A stretch of 64,000 nt of DNA from Eragrostis nindensis (lineage: Eukaryota; Streptophyta; Magnoliopsida; Poales; Poaceae), in assembly GCA_012490785.1 (NCBI GenBank), contig JAAXCT010000565.1, positions 62,001 through 126,000 on the forward strand, in the 5' to 3' direction. The position numbers were made by a program, and so were the translations under genes. A model generated the notes under the pieces. That model did no database searches. It worked only from the letters and a program-made list of their open reading frames with translations, and was not told where the DNA came from. Shown piece by piece: positions 59,265 through 64,000 of this stretch; positions within the stretch are counted from its first letter, which is position 1, and each line of letters begins with the position of its first letter.

Positions 59265-59279
59265 TCTAGCTAGCGGGTT

Positions 59280-59562
59280 ACCAGCGCTGGTTTTCTGATC
59301 GAGCTCATCATGCATTATTCATGCCCCCAGCTCCGTACGTGCACGCAGCATGCTCGTCACAATGACGTGTTCGTCCGGTCTGTGAGGAGGATCGCCTCAG
59401 CCTTCATTTGGACGGCCGGTAGCTCCAGTGATGGGAGCCTGAGAGATATACCAGCAGACCAGCTTGCAGAGATTCCGCTGAAGATCACAAAATTAGCGAG
59501 TATTTCCAGCGAGATATACCAGCAGACCAGCTTGCAGAGATCACGTAGGTAGCCAAACGTAC
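59280..59562. repeat. Intron-like sequence with a 31-bp direct repeat
   Basis: GAGATATACCAGCAGACCAG and the following eleven bases occur at 59443 and again at 59511. On the minus strand this is where the second exon of the orphan gene F-like copy should be, but no such exon is visible. Confidence 0.6.
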
Positions 59563-59714
59563 GAATCGAAGGAGTCGTCCAGGCGGCGGACCCGGAGGAG
59601 GCGGCGGTGGCGGAGGCGCGACACGCAGGGATACTCCAGCGAGCGCTTCCCACAGCGCCTGCGCTTGCCGGAGCCACTAGAGGCTGCTTGCTCGCCGGCG
59701 GCGGGGCGCTCCAT
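59563..59714 (-). pseudogene. Orphan first exon of the gene F family
   Basis: The minus-strand ATG at 59714 opens MERPAAGEQ, then RSLEYPCVSRLRHRRLLRVR and DDSFDS, and reaches a GTACGT donor at 59562. Length modulo 3 and the split TC|G codon agree with exon 1 of gene F, and the length modulo 3 also agrees with the gene at 63255. No partner exons follow before the retroposon at 59264, so it is a truncated copy. Read through, it stops soon after the donor. Confidence 0.65.
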
Positions 59715-60537
59715 CACGCCGAGACTGGAATGCGGACGACGGCGGCGGCGGCGAACTCTGCAGAAGCTTGAGCCGATTGCGGAATAGCGAGGGCATAAAA
59801 CGGGCATGACTGACGGGACCCACCCAGGAGACGTCCCCTTCTCCTCCATCTCCTCCGTTTCTCCTCCTCATCTCCTCTTCTCCCCTCTCCCATTTTCATT
59901 TTGTTTTCACGGAGATTTTGGTAGGTGGGTTGGGCTAGTTAGGGCCACGCAAATGGTTCAAACATTGGGCCCATCCTTGGGTACTCAGAATTTCAGTTGG
60001 GCCTGATAATATTTCATGCTGTCCCAGTTATATTACCTAAAAAAAATGGTAAAAAACAAGTATAGTACTGTTCTACGGTAGTTCTGAATGCTTACATTTG
60101 TCTGGAAGACATGACAAGCCAAATTTTGCCAAATTCCTTGACTACATATACTACCCGCTCAAAGAAAGAAAAGCTAGTTGTATTACCTAGAACCGTGTTT
60201 CAGAATAACAAAAGGTACCAATAGGACAACAGTTCCTATCTACAAAGCATACCACGGCATCAAGGAAACAGCATTAAACAAAAACGATACTGGTGACAGT
60301 TCGACGTATTTTCATCCAGACAATGCCTATGTAAAATCGATGCGATGGTTGGCTAATACTAGTACCTAAGGTAAACTTTATGTTCCACACTGCAAAAAAT
60401 GCAGGACGATGAACCATAAGGATTTGATTACAAGGCTTCACAGTTAGCCAGGAAATGACTCACTGCCCAGTAACCACGCATAAAACTACATAGTTCAAGA
60501 ACAATATGTGTATAGTCGAGGAATCTCTACGATGAAG
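59715..60537. other. Intergenic region
   Basis: The left part would be the promoter of the orphan exon. From about 60030 the sequence is AT-rich and may include the 3' UTR of the MORF gene. No other feature is seen. Confidence 0.4.
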
Positions 60538-62907
60538 TTACTTTCCTACTCCTGGTGGCATGGTTCCATAGCGTTGCTCTGGGTTCTGAGCGGGCTCCTG
60601 AGAAAATGATGGCCTCTGCTGTTGTGTCGAAGGACCTCTTTGCATGGTTTCTCTTCGTTCCACTTGCATAGTCTCCCGTCGTCTATCATAGCGAGGACGA
60701 GGCCTACTCCTTACCTGCTGCCTCTCAGTGAACTGGAACTGAGGTCTATGTATGACCTTGCCATCTATAAACAGATCGCCTGGACCAAGAGATGACAATC
60801 TTGTCAAGATGAGGCCTCAAACATAAGAGTGTTGAAAACATACAATAATATTGAGCAAGAAGGTAAAAGCATCAAATGCATGATCAGGCTGTATCCAGGC
60901 CGGCCAATGAAATTTCACTGAACAAGAAACAATGATTACCAACCTCCATAATCCTTGTTAGGAACATCCAGGTATGAATCAGGTAATACCCAAAGAACTC
61001 CCGGCAATCCTTCACAAGGTAGTAAATAAGCAAAATCAAATTCAGTCCAAACATGTTTGTGCAGTAGAATCTAACAGAAAGTTAAAGGCACGGAAATTCC
61101 ACCTTTAACTTTGTACGATAGCTCCTCCGAAATCAGGGCACCAAATCCTGTGTAGGTTGAAGTGCATACCGAGTAAATCTTTTTCTTTGCTTCTTCCTCA
61201 CTGCACAATATATTCAGAATTAACATTTCGATTCCTGAACGCCATGCTAAGTAGTTATACAGCTTCAGGGTACAAATACATTTTAATAATCATGATTTAT
61301 TATCAGGCCATGGCAGTTTGTCAAGAGAAGCACACATGTACTAAGAAGAAAAGGTGATTAAGGAATAAGGATACATTCTTATAAGCATTAGTTAACGTTA
61401 GCATGCAAAACACAGTAAGTTATAATTCATTAAAGAAGAAACAAATCAACATGAGGGCATGATGGAAAGCCCCAAAAGATGGCAGTTCCATCATATTGCT
61501 GATAAGAACCGGCATCAATTAGTTCAATTTTGCACATTGATGTCATTGGGACAGCGGGATCAGTTCAAATTTGCGCTACTTTCACTGTCCTAGCAACATC
61601 AATTCGCAAATGGAGGGAGTACTTTATTCAACTATGATGTATACAGCTAGAGAGGAGAGTTAATGGGCCACAAGGGTCACGCTGGATAACTGTAGACATA
61701 TATGCATGTCATACGCGCAACACAAGCTTGATAGTCACATACTAAAAGGATCCATTTCTTAACTAGCTGAGATCATGCAAAAGACCAGGGTGGACTGGCA
61801 GCAGATCCAATAGGAAATGGCAAATTCATATAAGGTTGCCCAGGTATAAATGTGATAATCAAGACTCATTTCTAGATATCAATGCAAGATAAATAACACC
61901 GGACATCCATTGCCACCCCCAATAAAAGACGCATCCACATCAATGATAGGTAGCTCATGGTTCACTGCATAATTTGGTAATCTGAATATCTGTATCATAT
62001 TCAGATAGAAAACTAGGATGAGTACAAGAAACTCCAAGATCAGCCAACAACCAATAAAGTCAGTCAATCTTTGACATTATGGTAGCAAGGGCGAGCTGTT
62101 GAACTTCAATGGCGAGCACCAACAGAGAGAAGGCTTTTAGGCATACAATATTAAGATCGACAGATGGTGATAGTGTTTGAAAACTTGTTGCCAAGTGGAG
62201 ATGGAAGCTGTGTTGACGATGGTCCATATCTAGTACGTCATCCAGTGCAGTGAAAAAAGTGCAAGCCTAGTCCCAAATACGAGTTGAAGGCTTCTAATGG
62301 CAAGGCGCAAGGAGGGCTGCAAGGCTCCAGGTGCGCATCTCAGAGAGTTTAGGATTGAGAAACAGTAGTGCATTCAGTTATTCGTATATAATTACCAAAT
62401 GGATAATGCGACATGCCCACTAACAATGTAACCAACAAGTGACACATTCAATTAGTAAAGCTTTTCCTAGCCAATGTCAGGTCATGAACAATCCGGTACC
62501 ACGGGTTCAGTTAGTTCAACGTGATTGCTCTAACAAGATGCATCAACTGCACACACATACCTCCCCAGTACGGACGCGAGGGTCTTGACGTAGGCGGCGA
62601 CCATCTCTTCCTCGGTGGGCTTGGGGTCGGTGGGGAACTCCATGACGATGAGCCAGTGCTCGTAGTCACAGCCGTCGAGGAGGATCGTCTCCTTGGGCGG
62701 CCGGTTGCTCCAGTTCGGCGAGGGGTCGTTGAGCGGCGAGTACCCGGACCCGCCGGGCGACGCGGTCTTTGCTCCGCGCGATGGAAGCAGAGCCCATGGG
62801 GCGAGGTGGGTTGCGGCGGCGGCGAGGGGGCGGAGGCGGCAGGGGAGCGCGCGGGAGGAGAGGAGGAGCGCGGAGATGCCGCGGCGGGTGGATGATGCAG
62901 CCGCCAT
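60538..62907 (-). CDS. MORF: Multiple organellar RNA editing factor (MORF/RIP family)
   Basis: Four minus-strand exons, 62561-62907, 61103-61200, 60944-61009 and 60538-60779, join in phase to 250 aa. The N-terminus (MAAASSTRRGISALLLSSRA) is Arg/Ser/Ala-rich and lacks acidic residues, as in a mitochondrial or dual-targeted presequence. The MORF box follows: ETILLDGCDYEHWLIVMEFP, KPTEEEMVAAYVKTLASVLG, IYSVCTSTYTGFGALISEEL, GLPGVLWVLPDSYLDVPNKD, YGGDLFVDGKVIHRPQFQF. The tail is Arg/Gln-rich (QQQRPSFSQEPAQNPEQRYG). MORF proteins bind PPR proteins and are needed for C-to-U editing in mitochondria and plastids. Length and all family motifs look complete. Intron 1 (1360 bp) carries no gene. It shares a short divergent promoter with the gene at 63255. 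I cannot say which MORF number it corresponds to. Confidence 0.93.
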
Positions 62908-63254
62908 GGTTGGCCCCGTGGCCGTGAGGAGGAGGCGGTGGGCGGGGTATCCCGCGGCGGCGACGGGTGGAGATGGCGGCGGACGAGAAGGGGAATGATG
63001 CGGTGCAGAGTGATGTCGACGAGTCGAGGCGGACGGGCCAGGATTTCAAGGCCCGCCTAGAAATACGTTAATTTCAGCCCAAGCATTCCAAATGTGTATG
63101 ACTAGTGGACCAGGATTACTGGGCCCCCAATCGTTCCGTTGGACCGACCTTATATATTTCGGCTTGGGCTTGCGTTTTTTCGTTTGAATTCGATCTCTCT
63201 TCTCTCTGTAGCGCACAGAGCACAGACCTCGCGCGGCTCTACTCGGCGAGATCA
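62908..63254. promoter_or_regulatory. Divergent promoter between MORF and the gene at 63255
   Basis: 347 bases separate the two start codons. GCCCAAGC at about 63077, TGGGCC at 63120 and TGGGCT at 63165 are site II-type boxes, known to be common in plant genes for organelle proteins. TTATATATTTC at 63150-63160 is a likely TATA element for the rightward gene. Confidence 0.65.
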
Positions 63255-64000
63255 ATGGCGCGCTCCGGCTGCGGCGGGTGCAGGCGTCGCGCCATACGTT
63301 CCCTCGACTACGACTGCGTGATGCGGCTTCGTCTCCGGCGGCTCCTCGCCTTCCTCCGCCTCCACCGCTACCACGGCGCCTTCCAAGCGTACGCCCGCCG
63401 CACACCTCTTTGTAGTTAAGATGAAATGTGCACGGCTTTCGCTTCCTACGAGATCAACTTCTTCCGCCGCATCTCACATGTGCGGATGATTATGTATGCA
63501 TGGCGCAGGCTATCCAAGGAGACGGCGGTGCTCTTCCGCGCGGAGCATCTGCAGCGCCTGGTGCGACGGGGCATGGGGTCGGAAGCCATCAAATACATGC
63601 ACCGGTTCCTGCGTGCCGGGCACCTGCCCCGCGGCGCCAAGCTCCTCGTCAAGTTCATCCGCTTCGTCTCCCACATCTCCGAGGGCAACACGAATGGCTC
63701 CTACGAGTACAATCCATACAGCTCCTTGGAGATCCACCTCCACGGCGGCGTCAGTCCCGGCGGAGTCAGGCTCGCTCAGATCATCGCGTCCGTGCGCTCC
63801 GAGGAAGTCCGGTGTGTTGTTAATCTGTCGTATTACTTACTTTGCAGATTTTGTTTTCCTTCAAGTATTTGGCAACACAAGTTTGTGAGAATCTCTTTTT
63901 TTTTTTCTTACTCTGATAACACCAGGGCCTCCATTGACTGGCGGCGTGTAAGGCGCAAGGCAGCGCTGATTGTGGGTCGTTTGGTTGCTCAGATTCCAGT
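63255..64000 (+). CDS. Gene F family member, 5' part only (cut by window end)
   Basis: Exons 63255-63388, 63509-63811 and 63926 to beyond the window match gene F in order and phase. Exon 1 gives MARSGCGGCRRRAIRSLDYD, then LRLRRLLAFLRLHRYHGAF. Exon 2 gives LSKETAVLFRAEHLQRLVRR and EAIKYMHRFLRAGHLPRGAK (CTLH-like). Exon 3 gives ASIDWRRVRRKAALIVGRLV. The LisH/CTLH resemblance suggests a protein-interaction or dimerisation role, but the function is unknown. It has no frame break in the visible part and looks like the healthiest family member here. Confidence 0.75.

Noticed and set aside
61520..61622. Possible MITE in intron 1 of MORF (GGAGGGAGTACTTT end)
   Set aside because: Only one end resembles a Stowaway terminus; no matching left end or target duplication was found.

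Overview
The window is nuclear DNA of a grass (Poaceae). The evidence is GC-rich first exons with AT-rich introns, a large F-box/LRR/FBD gene family, MATH-BTB and wall-associated kinase genes, a tRNA-derived grass-type SINE, several MITE families, and long-LTR retroelements with the plant initiator-Met primer site. I cannot name the species from sequence alone.

Layout. Bases 1-3141 are the 5' part of a minus-strand LTR running off the left edge; it sits in intron 1 of a broken F-box gene. Bases 3578-16490 hold a tandem plus-strand cluster of five F-box/LRR/FBD genes: A (5'-lost, frameshifted), B (two frame breaks), C (intact, 538 aa), D (FBD lost through a deletion) and E (intact, 555 aa). 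D and E also carry matching downstream LRR pseudo-fragments. A remnant of the 3' end of gene F lies between D and E, so D+F' and E+F look like a tandem duplication of a two-gene block. Gene F (17533-20782) is a multi-exon, LisH/CTLH-like protein of unknown function.

Bases 21715-41745 are one retrotransposon composite, LTR-internal-LTR-internal-LTR, with 5.25-kb LTRs, 2.1-kb internal regions that carry only a nucleocapsid-like ORF, and a single 5-bp target duplication around the whole array. It split the short interval between convergent genes F and G (41863-43326, minus). After G come a hAT-like element, a PIF/Harbinger-like element with a GC-rich cargo, and about 4 kb of gene-poor DNA with MITE and SINE pieces.

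The right third holds a fused double MATH-BTB gene (minus, frameshifted in its second BTB), a wall-associated receptor kinase (minus), a 2.5-kb poly(A) retroposon encoding a zinc-knuckle protein but no reverse transcriptase, an orphan first exon of the gene F family, an intact organellar RNA editing factor gene (MORF, minus), and, divergent from it, the start of another gene F family member cut by the window end.

Functionally these are mostly fast-evolving ubiquitin-ligase adaptors (SCF F-box, CUL3 MATH-BTB) and a surface receptor kinase, with one conserved housekeeping gene (MORF). The main interest is structural: a retrotransposon dimer with a patch of divergent sequence, paralogue-supported empty sites for three insertions, and repeated birth and decay of cluster genes.
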